Source of the DNA: Negativicoccus succinicivorans
GTDB taxonomy: Bacteria; Bacillota; Negativicutes; Veillonellales; Negativicoccaceae
DNA: 64,000 bases
Reading direction: 5' to 3'
Assembly: GCF_018372215.1 (NCBI RefSeq)
Contig: NZ_JAHAJN010000003.1
Location: 1-64,000 of the forward strand
Each line of letters starts with the position of its first letter. Position 1 is the first letter of the stretch. Made by a program: the position numbers and the translations under genes. Under the pieces are notes generated by a model, which had not been told where the DNA came from, searched no databases, and saw nothing but the letters and a program-made list of their open reading frames with translations. This document shows positions 7,610-16,722 of this stretch, in pieces.

Positions 7610-9169
7610 TTATTTTTCTTCGTTTTCCGCTGCTTCGTCCGCTTTGTCACCGTGTCCGGCGCGTCCCTCTTCCGGACGCATCAGCGGGAACAGAATGACA
7701 TCGCGAATGGATGCGGCATCCGTCAGGAACATAATCATGCGATCAATCCCGATACCCAAACCGCCAGTCGGCGGTAAGCCATATTCCAATGCGGTGACGA
7801 AGTCTTCGTCCATCTGATGGGCTTCGTCATCGCCCATTTCGAATTCACGCATTTGCTGCTCAAAGCGTCCGCGCTGATCGATCGGGTCATTCAATTCGGA
7901 GTAACCGTTGGCGAGTTCGCGACCGAAGATAAAAGCTTCAAAGCGGTCGGTAATCGACGGGTTTTCTTTATTTTGTTTCGCGAGCGGCGAGATTTCCAGC
8001 GGGTGACCGAAAATAAAGGTCGGCTGAATCAGTTTTTCTTCCGCCACTTCTTCAAAGCACGCGTTCAGGATCTTGCCGATGCCGTCATGTTCCGTGTATT
8101 CCGCACCGAGGCGATCCGCGATCGCGCGCGCTTCTTCAATTGTTTCTACCTGGTCGAAGTCTTCACCCGAGAATTTCTTGACCGCTTCCGGCATGGTCAT
8201 GCGGTTCCACGGCGGGGTGAGATCGATTTCCGTCCCCTGATAGTTAATTTTCATCGTACCGAGTACCTTCTGCGCGCAGTAGGAAACGATTTGTTCCGTC
8301 TGGTAGATGGCGTCTTCAAAGTTGCCGTACGCCTGGTACGTTTCCAGCATCGTGAATTCCGGGTTGTGACGGTTGTCGATACCTTCGTTGCGGAAGTTGC
8401 GGTTGATTTCAAAGACGCGTTCGAAACCGCCGACAACCAATCTCTTCAGGTACAATTCCGGCGAGATCCGCATGTACACATCCATGTTATGCGCGTTGTG
8501 GTGCGTGATGAACGGACGCGCGGCGGCGCCGCCGTAGATCGTCTGCATCATCGGCGTTTCGACTTCCATGAAACCGTGATCGGTGAGCCATTCGCGAATA
8601 CAATTGATAATCTGCGAACGCTTTTTGAAAGTGTCACGCACTTGCGGGTTCATGATCAGGTCGACATAACGTTGACGGTAACGGATTTCCGGATCCTTCA
8701 AGCCCTGCCATTTGTTCGGCAACGGGCGCAGACCTTTGGAAAGCAAGGTCAGTTTTTCCACGCGCACGGTGATTTCACCCTTGTGCGTTTTGAAGACCTT
8801 GCCATTAATTCCGACGATATCACCGATATCCAGCAATTGAAACAGTTGGTATTCGAGCTCGGATACTTCATCCTGGCGTAAGTAGACTTGAATGTCGCCC
8901 GTGAAGTCGCGCAGATTCAGGAACGCCGTTTTGCCGTGATCGCGGAGCGCCATGATACGACCGGCAATCGCGACTTCCTGTTCTTCCAGTTCCGCAAATT
9001 CGTCAATGATCTGCTGATTATGATGCGTCCAGTCAAATTTCTGACCAAACGGCGTCACTCCTAAATCGTAAATCTTTTGCAGCTTTTCACGGCGGATCTG
9101 CATCTGCTCCGATTCGCCTTCGCGCAGTTGTTCTAGTTCGGAACCATGTTCGTGTTGTGCGTTATCCAT
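7610..9169 (-). CDS. lysS: lysyl-tRNA synthetase, class II
   Basis: Charges tRNA-Lys with lysine. The 519 residues contain an N-terminal OB-fold anticodon-binding domain (about 65-170, including IAGRIMALRDHGK) and a class II catalytic core. Motif 2 reads FRNEGID with HNPEFTMLE, and motif 3 reads GLGIGIDRM near the C terminus. A charged tail of about 25 residues ends the protein. GGGAGAG precedes the ATG. The gene has its own consensus promoter and a ~215-nt leader. It is flanked on both sides by basic amino acid decarboxylase operons, whose substrates could compete for lysine. Confidence 0.97.
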   Translation of the reverse strand: MDNAQHEHGSELEQLREGESEQMQIRREKLQKIYDLGVTPFGQKFDWTHHNQQIIDEFAELEEQEVAIAGRIMALRDHGKTAFLNLRDFTGDIQVYLRQDEVSELEYQLFQLLDIGDIVGINGKVFKTHKGEITVRVEKLTLLSKGLRPLPNKWQGLKDPEIRYRQRYVDLIMNPQVRDTFKKRSQIINCIREWLTDHGFMEVETPMMQTIYGGAAARPFITHHNAHNMDVYMRISPELYLKRLVVGGFERVFEINRNFRNEGIDNRHNPEFTMLETYQAYGNFEDAIYQTEQIVSYCAQKVLGTMKINYQGTEIDLTPPWNRMTMPEAVKKFSGEDFDQVETIEEARAIADRLGAEYTEHDGIGKILNACFEEVAEEKLIQPTFIFGHPLEISPLAKQNKENPSITDRFEAFIFGRELANGYSELNDPIDQRGRFEQQMREFEMGDDEAHQMDEDFVTALEYGLPPTGGLGIGIDRMIMFLTDAASIRDVILFPLMRPEEGRAGHGDKADEAAENEEK

Positions 9170-9384
9170 GTTATTCTCTCCCTTTAAGTCGACATAGCCG
9201 TTATGAATTTTCTTTGTATGTGCAGAAAAGTATTTTACCGACGAAACGTCGGTTTGGCATCTGTCGCCTTACGCGGCAGGATCACACGGCGTGCCGGCGC
9301 TAATGGCTGCACGCAATGTAAGTATACCGCGCCGAATTGCCCTTCCATACCGGACCCCCCAATGGTTGCCAATTTAATTTATTA
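9170..9384 (-). promoter_or_regulatory. long untranslated leader of lysS, structured
   Basis: On minus the leader contains a GCGTGC...GCACGC stem, a GCC-rich hairpin and a perfect CCGACG-TTT-CGTCGG hairpin (9238-9252) about 70 nt before the ATG. I find no T-box antiterminator sequence (TGGNACCGCG type) and no terminator T tract, so a T-box is not supported. Confidence 0.4.
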
Positions 9385-9390
9385 ACAAGA

Positions 9391-9419
9391 ATTATAGCAA
9401 ACCGTTTTTCGAGTGTCAA
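9391..9419 (-). promoter_or_regulatory. consensus sigma-70 promoter for lysS
   Basis: Minus strand TTGACA (9414-9419), 17-nt spacer, TATAAT (9391-9396): perfect consensus. The -35 overlaps the stop codon of the upstream lysR-type gene. Confidence 0.88.
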
Positions 9420-10336
9420 CCCTCCGCAGACATCTCGGAACGTGGGAAATCAGGTTGGTAGTCCTTCCTCGCCTTGAGATAATCAAGAAATTGACGCATG
9501 ACTTTCGGGTTCTCCGACCCTTTTTGCGTATAGACGTAATGCTCCGCTCGCAGGTACTTGCTACGCAACGGAACCGCCGTAACGTAGGGCGCCAGCCACG
9601 GCGACACGTCGCCCGCGATGACCGCGATCCGATGGCAACGCAAGGCCACATCGACCACCGTCGCCGTCGATGTGCAGCGTATCCCAACGGGAATTTCGAC
9701 ATGTTCTTCACGACAGCCGCGGAAAAATCCGTCTTCCAATTCCGTCGCCAAGCAAATCGGATCCTTGGTCAACGACGCCATCCGCACGTGTTGTTTATCT
9801 TTCAGTAGCGGATGATCCTTTTCCCCGATCGCGTAAATCGGTCTCGTAAAAGCACCTTCCAATGTATACATAAACGCCTGCGACGCGGCGAACGGTGTCA
9901 TGATGCAATGAATTTCACCGCGTTCCAAGTGCTCGGCGAGCGTAGCGAGATCGTTGACCATGATGCGCCAACGACGATCCGGGTGTTGTTCCACAAAGTC
10001 GGTGACATACTCCCCCACGGCCATGGAAAGATCCGGCACCGTGCCGATCGCGACCGTTTCCAATTCATTGAAAGCGACCATTTTCAGGTCGGTCCGCAGT
10101 ACATCCGTCGCATTCAAAATATGGCGCATCCGCCGATATAAAAGTTCACCGGCGGCCGTCAACTCCAAGTGACGACTGCCCTGTCTCGTTTTAATCAGTT
10201 GAACGCCGTAATACGACTCCAGTCTTTTAATTTGCGCTGACAAGGCCGGCTGCGCGATATTCAAACGTCGCGCGGCTTCACTTACGGTATAGGATTCCGC
10301 CACAATAACAAAGTTGCGATAAAAATCCAGATTCAT
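9416..10336 (-). CDS. LysR-type transcriptional regulator next to the second speF-potE operon
   Basis: About 306 residues with the LysR layout: a winged HTH at residues 1-60 (SEAARRLNIAQPALSAQIKRLE) followed by a substrate-binding co-inducer domain. I chose the ATG at 10336 because GGGGG lies 6 nt upstream and the protein then begins MNLDFYRNF, as LysR proteins do; an in-frame extension to 10378 lacks a site and runs through a hairpin. It lies downstream of potE2 on the same strand, so it may regulate speF2-potE2 from the end of the same operon. The ligand cannot be read from sequence; a polyamine or basic amino acid is a context guess. Confidence 0.88.
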   Translation of the reverse strand: MNLDFYRNFVIVAESYTVSEAARRLNIAQPALSAQIKRLESYYGVQLIKTRQGSRHLELTAAGELLYRRMRHILNATDVLRTDLKMVAFNELETVAIGTVPDLSMAVGEYVTDFVEQHPDRRWRIMVNDLATLAEHLERGEIHCIMTPFAASQAFMYTLEGAFTRPIYAIGEKDHPLLKDKQHVRMASLTKDPICLATELEDGFFRGCREEHVEIPVGIRCTSTATVVDVALRCHRIAVIAGDVSPWLAPYVTAVPLRSKYLRAEHYVYTQKGSENPKVMRQFLDYLKARKDYQPDFPRSEMSAEG

Positions 10337-10354
10337 CGTAATCCCCCAATGCAA

Positions 10355-10384
10355 GAACAAGGTGGAGGTATCCTCCACCTGTTC
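10355..10384 (-). promoter_or_regulatory. strong inverted repeat between potE2 and the lysR-type gene
   Basis: AGGTGGAGG-TAT-CCTCCACCT forms a 9-bp perfect stem, flanked by GAAC/GTTC that extends it with one bulged base. No T tract follows. It sits just ahead of the regulator's ribosome-binding site. It may be an mRNA processing or attenuation hairpin, or an operator dyad. Confidence 0.55.
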
Positions 10385-10458
10385 GAATAGCTTGTTATCT
10401 CACGATGTAATTGTATCGAAATTGCTGGTTTTAAACAAGACAACCGCTAGATGATGAA

Positions 10459-11796
10459 TTACACTTGAGTTGCCGTCATTTTTTCTTTCGTTTGACCAAC
10501 TTCGAATCGCTTGGCGACAAAGCCATAAAATGTCCAGCCTAAGAAGGTGACCAGACCGCCGTAAGCCAGAGCGAATTCGCCGCAGGCATACAGGGCGTAG
10601 AAGCTGTACGCGGTAGCAATGAGGTTAACCACGTACGTGGTCATCTGTTTTTGTTTCGACACGCCCGCTTTATGCAAAATAACCGGCAAGGCGGCCATCG
10701 AAAGCACATACGGAACGAGATTGGTGACGACCGCGAGATCGACGATCGCGCTGAACTGTTCCATCAGACTCGGGGAAATCGTCGTAAACGCGATGACGGT
10801 TTCGATAATCGTCATGATGATCATGCCCGCGACCGGCGCATTGGCGCGCGTGACTTTCGAGAAAACATGCGGGAAGTAGCCGACGTCCGCCGACGACTTC
10901 AATACCTGCGCGGTCGTGAACTGCCAGCCCAAAAGCGAACCGATGCAGGCGAGCGACATCAGACCCATGACGATCTTGCCGACGATCGGACTGAACATAT
11001 GCGCAAAGACAAAACCGAACGGTGCGTTGGAAGCAGCCAACTGATCAACCGGCACTATCCCCGCCATCACATTGGTCGAGGCAATGTAGACGATCGCTGC
11101 TCCCAGCGTGCCGCCCAACACCGCAATCGGTACGTTCTTTTCCGGATTTTCCACCGCGTCGCTGTTGGCGCATGCGGATTCCAAACCCAAGAACGACCAG
11201 AGGGTTAGCGTAATCGACTCGCTGACTCCTTCCATAAAAGGCAGTCCGTGCGGGTTCCATGAGTTGATATAGAGCGTCGGGTCAAACCAGAACCAGCCGA
11301 TCAGACTGATGCCGACGACCGGAATAATTACGCCCCAAACGGTAACGGAACCGATTTTGCCGGTAATGCCGGCGCCACCGAAATTCAGTACTGCCGTCAC
11401 CCAAAGCGTCGCGATCGCTGCAATCCCAACGCCCAAGGCAGACAGTTTCATATCCATAAATTCCGTGCCGTAGCCGACCGCGGAAATCGCAATCGCGACG
11501 TTGGCGATAATCAATGAAAACGAATACGTATAGTTGCAAATAAAATTGCCGGCCTTGCCGAACGCGTTGTCAGCGTAGCCGCCCATGCCGCCCTGTTCTC
11601 TGCTGAACATGCTACATTGGGCAAAACAGTAAGCCAAACACATCGACCCTACCGCCGTCACCAGCCAGGAGAGGATCGACATCGTACCAACGGACGCCAG
11701 CTTGGCGGGCAACATGATGATGCCGGAGCCCATCATGTTAACCGCCGTAATAATAGTCAGCTGAACGACGCCCATTTTTTTTGTTTCTTGTGACAT
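10459..11796 (-). CDS. potE: PotE-type amino acid/polyamine antiporter, copy 2
   Basis: 445 residues, about 12 membrane segments, clearly paralogous to the copy at 3214-4662. It shares NMMGSGIIMLPAKLASVGTM, GGMGGYADNAFGK, AVENPEKNVPIAVLGGTLG and GSLLGWQFTTAQVLK. It lacks most of the charged C-terminal tail of copy 1. It follows speF2 by 40 nt, so a decarboxylase/antiporter unit is present again. Start at the ATG after AAAGGA. Divergence between copies suggests different substrate preference or regulation, but I cannot assign it. Confidence 0.9.
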   Translation of the reverse strand: MSQETKKMGVVQLTIITAVNMMGSGIIMLPAKLASVGTMSILSWLVTAVGSMCLAYCFAQCSMFSREQGGMGGYADNAFGKAGNFICNYTYSFSLIIANVAIAISAVGYGTEFMDMKLSALGVGIAAIATLWVTAVLNFGGAGITGKIGSVTVWGVIIPVVGISLIGWFWFDPTLYINSWNPHGLPFMEGVSESITLTLWSFLGLESACANSDAVENPEKNVPIAVLGGTLGAAIVYIASTNVMAGIVPVDQLAASNAPFGFVFAHMFSPIVGKIVMGLMSLACIGSLLGWQFTTAQVLKSSADVGYFPHVFSKVTRANAPVAGMIIMTIIETVIAFTTISPSLMEQFSAIVDLAVVTNLVPYVLSMAALPVILHKAGVSKQKQMTTYVVNLIATAYSFYALYACGEFALAYGGLVTFLGWTFYGFVAKRFEVGQTKEKMTATQV

Positions 11797-11836
11797 AGTG
11801 ATCGCATCCTTTTAGATATCACCGCCACTCGGGCGA

Positions 11837-14071
11837 TTATTTTTTTGTCTTTTTCGCGGCCGTTTTACTATCCGCGTTTTGAATGACGCTTTCGTCTTTC
11901 AAAACATACGCTACCGCGCGTGTTTTACCGTCGATTTCAGCGAAGTGCACGCCCTGAATTTCACCGGCAAATCCCGGTAACAGATTGATCGTATCTTCCA
12001 AGGCACGGAAATATTCGATGACGGTATCGCCCCAGCGTTCGCCCGGATCAATCGTGATGATTCCCGGCGGGTACGGCAACGCGCCTTCCAAAGCTACGCG
12101 GCCTTTGATCTTATCGAGGGTCACTTTTTCCCAGTTGCCCGCGACGAATTCATAGTTCGCGTCTTTCGCGCTCATCGCGACTTCCGGCAGGTATTCTTTG
12201 CGGAACAAACGTTTCTGCAGAATGTTGACGCGGCGCGATTTGTAGAACTCGTGCATTTCCTGGCAGAGTTGTCGAATGGTGTAGCCTTTGTAACGGGCTT
12301 CGTTTTGTTTATAAATCTTCGGCAATACCTGCGAAAGCGGCAGATCTTCGTCCAGACAGGTTTCAAACCGCACGAGGAGTGAAATCAGGTTCTGCATCTT
12401 CGTATAGGTTTCCGCCGGCGTAAGCAGGAAGAGAATCGAGTTCAAATCGCTCTTTTCCGGTGTCATGCCGTGTTCGCGCAGGTAGTTCGAAAGCAATCCC
12501 GCCGGAATACCGAAGTCTTCATATTCCCACGTTTTTTTATTGATGCCCGGCGTATAGAGGAGCAACTTGCACGGATCAATGACGTACTGATTTTCACCGT
12601 ACGCTTCAAAGCCGTGCCAGCTGTCTTTCGGGTTCATGCGGAAGAAGCGGACGTCATTGGCGATGGTATCGGTGTCGTAATCTTTCCACGCTTTGCCGTC
12701 AATTGTTTCCGGAATGAACGGCTTGAAATAGTGACAGTTTTTGATGATTTCTTTGCGGATATCAATGCCGAGTTTAACGGTATCGGCCCACAATTTGCGG
12801 CCCGCTTTGCCTTCGTGGATCTTCGCGTTGACGTCCAGCGAGGCGAAAATCGCGTAGAACGGCGAGGTCGACGCGTGCAACATAAATGCGTTGTTGAAGC
12901 AGTCGTCGTTGCAGTACCGCGGCTGATCTTTAATGTGACTGTCTTTTTTATGAATTTGGGAGGCCTGCGAGAAGCCGGCGAGCTGTTTATGTACCGACTG
13001 CGTGACCAGGACGCCCGGATCATCCGGTCCGAGTTCCAAAAGCAGCGGGCTGCAGTCGCGCAACATCGGAATAAATTGTTCATAACCGACCCAAGCGGAG
13101 TCGAAAAGAATGTAGTCGCACAGGTGACCGATGCGGTCGATGACCTGACGCGCGTTATAAATCGTGCCGTCATAGGTGCCGAGCTGGATCAACGCCAAAC
13201 GGAACGGGCGTTTCGCCTTGGCTTTTTCCGGATCGACTTTGGCGATTTCCGCGCGCAGATAGTCTTCTTCAAAGCAATGTTCATCCACGCCGCCGATAAA
13301 GCCGAACGGGTTGCGTCCGGTTTCCAAATAAACCGGTTTCGCGCCGACCTGTACCAACGCGCCGTGGTGCACGGATTTGTGGTTGTTACGGTCGAACAAT
13401 ACGACATCGCCCGGATGCAAGAGCGCGTTGATGACGACTTTATTGGCCGTCGACGTGCCGTTCATGACGAAGTAAGTCGTGTCGGCGTTAAATACTTTCG
13501 CCGCGTGTTTTTCCGCTTCCGCCGGCGCCCCTTCGTGAATCAGAAGATCGCCCATGCGTACGTCGGACGAGCTCATATCGGAGCGAAACATATTTTCACC
13601 GAACCAGTCGTAAAGGGCACGTCCGGCCGGATGTTTACGGAAGAACTGACCGCCATGGTGCCCCGGCGTCGCCAGCGTCATGTTACCGCTTCCCACATAT
13701 TCGGTCATTTCACGGAAGAACGGGGGTAAAACTTCTTTTTCATAATCTTTGGCCGCCTGTTCGATCTGACGTCCGAACAGGTCGCGATCAAATTCGTTGA
13801 CGTCCATAACGTGAACGCCGGCCGCCAGGAGATCCAGCGGAATTTGAGTGTCCCGACGCGTACAGATGACGAACATCGGAATATTCAACGCCGAATCGAT
13901 GAATTGTTGCAGACAATTCGTTTCATCCTCGGTGACGATCACGACCGCCGCCGAAGTTAAATCCACCTCGAAATTTTCGATGACATCTTCTAAAAAAAGA
14001 ACTTCACGATCGGAAAGCAAGTCAAAGCATTCGTATGCTGCTTTGCTACAGATGACGTTTAATAGTGCCAT
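11837..14071 (-). CDS. speF: SpeF-type basic amino acid decarboxylase, copy 2
   Basis: 744 residues from the ATG at 14071, chosen because CAGGAGG lies 8 nt upstream; the frame extends to 14101 but without a site. PLP enzyme of the Orn/Lys/Arg decarboxylase group: wing domain at 1-110, NHKS (His231), DSAW, Schiff-base Lys362 in TQSVHKQLAGFSQ, and EGALPYPPGI near the C terminus. It differs from copy 1 around the N-terminal cofactor and dimer region (TPGHHGGQFFRK against CPGHQGGMFYRK; SSSDVRMG against CNADVKLG). It ends in a Lys-rich tail (AAKKTKK). First gene of speF2-potE2-lysR. Ornithine is the default substrate; lysine is possible. Confidence 0.9.
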   Translation of the reverse strand: MALLNVICSKAAYECFDLLSDREVLFLEDVIENFEVDLTSAAVVIVTEDETNCLQQFIDSALNIPMFVICTRRDTQIPLDLLAAGVHVMDVNEFDRDLFGRQIEQAAKDYEKEVLPPFFREMTEYVGSGNMTLATPGHHGGQFFRKHPAGRALYDWFGENMFRSDMSSSDVRMGDLLIHEGAPAEAEKHAAKVFNADTTYFVMNGTSTANKVVINALLHPGDVVLFDRNNHKSVHHGALVQVGAKPVYLETGRNPFGFIGGVDEHCFEEDYLRAEIAKVDPEKAKAKRPFRLALIQLGTYDGTIYNARQVIDRIGHLCDYILFDSAWVGYEQFIPMLRDCSPLLLELGPDDPGVLVTQSVHKQLAGFSQASQIHKKDSHIKDQPRYCNDDCFNNAFMLHASTSPFYAIFASLDVNAKIHEGKAGRKLWADTVKLGIDIRKEIIKNCHYFKPFIPETIDGKAWKDYDTDTIANDVRFFRMNPKDSWHGFEAYGENQYVIDPCKLLLYTPGINKKTWEYEDFGIPAGLLSNYLREHGMTPEKSDLNSILFLLTPAETYTKMQNLISLLVRFETCLDEDLPLSQVLPKIYKQNEARYKGYTIRQLCQEMHEFYKSRRVNILQKRLFRKEYLPEVAMSAKDANYEFVAGNWEKVTLDKIKGRVALEGALPYPPGIITIDPGERWGDTVIEYFRALEDTINLLPGFAGEIQGVHFAEIDGKTRAVAYVLKDESVIQNADSKTAAKKTKK

Positions 14072-14145
14072 AAGACAATCCTCCTGTTCATTTTTTACCA
14101 TGGCATCGACTGCGCGCTTAATCGATACCTATTGTCCTCACTGTC

Positions 14146-14195
14146 AGTATAGGCGGGTCGGCGCGTTTTGAATAATACAGCAAATCTATAAGTCA
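14146..14195 (-). promoter_or_regulatory. candidate activator-dependent promoter for speF2
   Basis: On minus a good -10 (TATACT, 14146-14151) has only a poor -35 (TATTCA) at 17-nt spacing. Just upstream is an imperfect dyad ATAGATTTGCTGTAT of LysR-box type. This fits control by the LysR-type protein encoded at the operon end, but is inferred. Confidence 0.35.
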
Positions 14196-14206
14196 ACCCT
14201 TCACTT

Positions 14207-14250
14207 ATAAAAAAAGAAGCCCCGAGCGCGAGGCCGCGGGGTTTCTTTAT
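14207..14250 (-). terminator. intrinsic terminator after greA
   Basis: On minus GAAACCCCG...CGGGGCTTC with a GC-rich loop, followed by seven T. Confidence 0.88.
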
Positions 14251-14384
14251 AAGCAAACTTTTTCGCAATTTTCAGTTTTTGTTAACTTTTGTTTGCTTCC
14301 AATTATACTTTATCTTTATTATAAAGATAGTATAAATTATATTTTTTCGCTTTTATCTTCTTTGGGCGGCTCTTACGGAAAGCG

Positions 14385-14870
14385 TTACGCTTTCTTTTTG
14401 CCGGCGGTATTCACGACTTTAACGATCTCGTATTCGAGTACCTGCTCCGGCGCCTGCACCGTTACTTTATCTTTGGCTTTCTTACCGATCAGCGCTTTGC
14501 CGACGGGGGATTCGTTGGAAATTTTATCTTCAAACGGATCCGCTTCCGCGGAGCCTACGATCGTGTATTCCAGCGTTTCTCCGTTTTGGTCTTTGATCGT
14601 GACGACCGAGCCGAGCGATACTTTCTTGCCTTTCGGGTTGGCGATAATCACCGCGTTGCGGATGCGTTCTTCCAGTTCGGCGATCCGACCTTCGACAAAC
14701 GCCTGCTGATTTTTGGCGTCTTCATATTCCGAGTTTTCACTTAAATCCCCGAGAGCGATGGCTTCCTTCAGTCGTTCCGCCACTTCCAAACGGGTTTTTG
14801 ATTTTAATTGAGCGAGCTCCTCTTTCATTTCTTCCAAGAAAGCAGCGCTGACTTCCGTTGCCTGCGTCAT
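14385..14870 (-). CDS. greA: transcription elongation factor GreA
   Basis: Rescues backtracked RNA polymerase by stimulating transcript cleavage. About 161 residues: an N-terminal antiparallel coiled coil (about 10-75, with the acidic tip LGDLSENSEYEDAK) and a C-terminal FKBP-like domain (ISNESPVGKALIGKKAKDKVTV). I place the start at the ATG at 14870, 11 nt after GGAG; a TTG three codons earlier is too close to that site. Neighbours dus and lysS match a common Firmicute order, here split by the second polyamine operon. Confidence 0.95.
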   Translation of the reverse strand: MTQATEVSAAFLEEMKEELAQLKSKTRLEVAERLKEAIALGDLSENSEYEDAKNQQAFVEGRIAELEERIRNAVIIANPKGKKVSLGSVVTIKDQNGETLEYTIVGSAEADPFEDKISNESPVGKALIGKKAKDKVTVQAPEQVLEYEIVKVVNTAGKKKA

Positions 14871-14930
14871 ATCTTCCAAAACTCCTCACTTATATAAATA
14901 AATACCATTAAGAAAAACAATATTATTTGA

Positions 14931-14959
14931 ATTATACCACAGTACACCGACTGAGTCCA
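14931..14959 (-). promoter_or_regulatory. candidate promoter for greA
   Basis: Minus strand TGGACT (14954-14959), 17-nt spacer, TATAAT (14931-14936) in the dus-greA gap. Confidence 0.55.
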
Positions 14960-14973
14960 CGCACATTTATGCG

Positions 14974-15963
14974 CTACAGCGCGGCAAAGGAAAGCGCTTT
15001 CGCCAGGAGTTCATCCCAGCGCGCGAGCGTTTCCGCCTGCATCAATTCCCGTCGTAAAGAGGCGGAGTTGCGCAAGCCGCGCAAGTAGCCGATCGCATGC
15101 GTGCGCATTTGCCGAACGGCGACCGCTTCTCCTTTTTCTTCGGCGAGCATATGCAAGTGCCGACGACACATGGTCAGGCGTTCCGTTGCCGTCGGCGGCG
15201 CGACGACTGCACCGGTCGCCAGATAGGTCGTGACTTCATGAAAAACAAACGGGTTGCCCATGGCGGCGCGACCGATAGCGACGCCGGCCGCATTGGTTTC
15301 CGCAAGCAGACGGGCCGCGCTCGGCCCGTCGACCACATCGCCGTTTCCCCAGACGGGAATTTCGACGGCGGCGACGACTTCGGCGATCGCCTGCCAGTCC
15401 GCTTGGCCGCTGTAGCCCTGTTCGCGCGTGCGCCCGTGCACGGTGAGTGCGGCGGCGCCGGCGGCGGCCAGCGCGCGCGCCACCGTCACGGCGTTGCGGG
15501 AATCATCATCCCAGCCAAGACGAATTTTCGCCGTGACCGGCACGTCCACAGCGTCCGCCATCGCGGCGATGCAGGCGGCCGCTTGCGGCACGGCACGCAG
15601 GAGCGCCGAACCGTCGCCGTTTTTGACGACTTTCGCGACGGGACAGCCCATGTTGAGGTCAATGATATCCGCGCCCGCTTGCGCGACGATTTGCGCCGCT
15701 TGCGCCAATTCGTCCGGAACGTGTCCGAAGAGCTGCACCGCGACCGGATGCTCATCTTCCGCCAGCGCCAACATGCGCAGTGTTTTTTCATTATGATATA
15801 AAAGTCCTTTGGCGCTGATCATTTCCGTACAAACGAAACCGACGCCCTGCGCCGTCGCAAGTCGTCGGTACGTCTGATCGCAAACGCCCGCCATCGGCGC
15901 GAGCGCCACGCAGTTGCGCAACGTCACGCCGCCGATAGCGGGGGTGTTATTTGTTGCGTTCAT
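14974..15963 (-). CDS. dusB: tRNA-dihydrouridine synthase (DusB-like)
   Basis: FMN enzyme that reduces specific uridines in tRNA D-loops. The 329-residue TIM barrel carries the N-terminal [17 protein letters not shown] motif, the catalytic Cys in [11 protein letters not shown], the phosphate-binding KIRLGWDD and [13 protein letters not shown] segments, and GNGDV. A C-terminal helical tRNA-binding domain follows. The start overlaps the end of coaX by 17 nt, so it belongs to birA-coaX-dus. Exact tRNA position is inferred from family. Confidence 0.93.
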   Translation of the reverse strand: MNATNNTPAIGGVTLRNCVALAPMAGVCDQTYRRLATAQGVGFVCTEMISAKGLLYHNEKTLRMLALAEDEHPVAVQLFGHVPDELAQAAQIVAQAGADIIDLNMGCPVAKVVKNGDGSALLRAVPQAAACIAAMADAVDVPVTAKIRLGWDDDSRNAVTVARALAAAGAAALTVHGRTREQGYSGQADWQAIAEVVAAVEIPVWGNGDVVDGPSAARLLAETNAAGVAIGRAAMGNPFVFHEVTTYLATGAVVAPPTATERLTMCRRHLHMLAEEKGEAVAVRQMRTHAIGYLRGLRNSASLRRELMQAETLARWDELLAKALSFAAL

Positions 15964-16711
15964 ATAAGAGTAAAAGCCCTTCCAAAGTCAACATCGGCGC
16001 GACATAGTCGATCGTCTGCGATTCGCCCGCGATCAACGCCGCCCAACCGCCGGTGGCTACGACCGCCGCACCATCGCCCAGTTCCTGCTTCATGCGATTG
16101 ACGATGCCGTCCACCTGACCGACATAACCGTAGAAAACGCCGGCCTGCATGCTGGCAATCGTATTTTTGCAGATGACACTTTCCGTTTTCTTGAGTTCGA
16201 TACGCGGCAACTTCGCGGCGCGCTGGAACAGCGCTTCCATCGAAATGCCGACGCCGGGAGCAATCGCGCCGCCCAAGTAATCGCCTTTTTCCGAAATGGC
16301 GCAATAGGTCGTCGCCGTACCGAAATCGATGAGCACCAACGGTCCGCCGAAGCGTTCGTACGCCGCGACCGCGTTGACGATACGGTCGGCGCCAACTTCC
16401 CGCGGATTTTCATATTTAATATTCATGCCGGTTTTCGTGCCCGGACCGACAAATGTCGCCTGCACGTTAAAATAGCGCTGCGCCATCCGTTCCAATGTCG
16501 GATTGACCGGCGGCACAACGGACGATACCATGATCGCTTTCACATCCGTCATTTTGACCTTGTTGTAATGGAATAAGTTACCGATTAATACGCCGTATTC
16601 ATCGGTCGTCCGAAAACGATCCGTAGAAATCCGCCACGAATCCTTGAGCTCGTGGCCTTCAAATACGCCGAGTACGATATTCGTATTGCCGACGTCCATG
16701 ACAAGTAGCAT
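15947..16711 (-). CDS. coaX: type III pantothenate kinase
   Basis: First step of coenzyme A synthesis (pantothenate to 4'-phosphopantothenate). 254 residues of the ASKHA fold: the ATP-binding [12 protein letters not shown] at the N terminus, the substrate motif [24 protein letters not shown] with the catalytic Asp, and [17 protein letters not shown] precedes the ATG. Located between birA and dus with tight spacing, an operon layout common in Firmicutes. Confidence 0.96.
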   Translation of the reverse strand: MLLVMDVGNTNIVLGVFEGHELKDSWRISTDRFRTTDEYGVLIGNLFHYNKVKMTDVKAIMVSSVVPPVNPTLERMAQRYFNVQATFVGPGTKTGMNIKYENPREVGADRIVNAVAAYERFGGPLVLIDFGTATTYCAISEKGDYLGGAIAPGVGISMEALFQRAAKLPRIELKKTESVICKNTIASMQAGVFYGYVGQVDGIVNRMKQELGDGAAVVATGGWAALIAGESQTIDYVAPMLTLEGLLLLYERNK

Positions 16712-16722
16712 AGGTTTCTCCT

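Noticed and set aside
9170..9384. T-box riboswitch before lysS
   Set aside because: No T-box core sequence and no terminator T tract in the leader.
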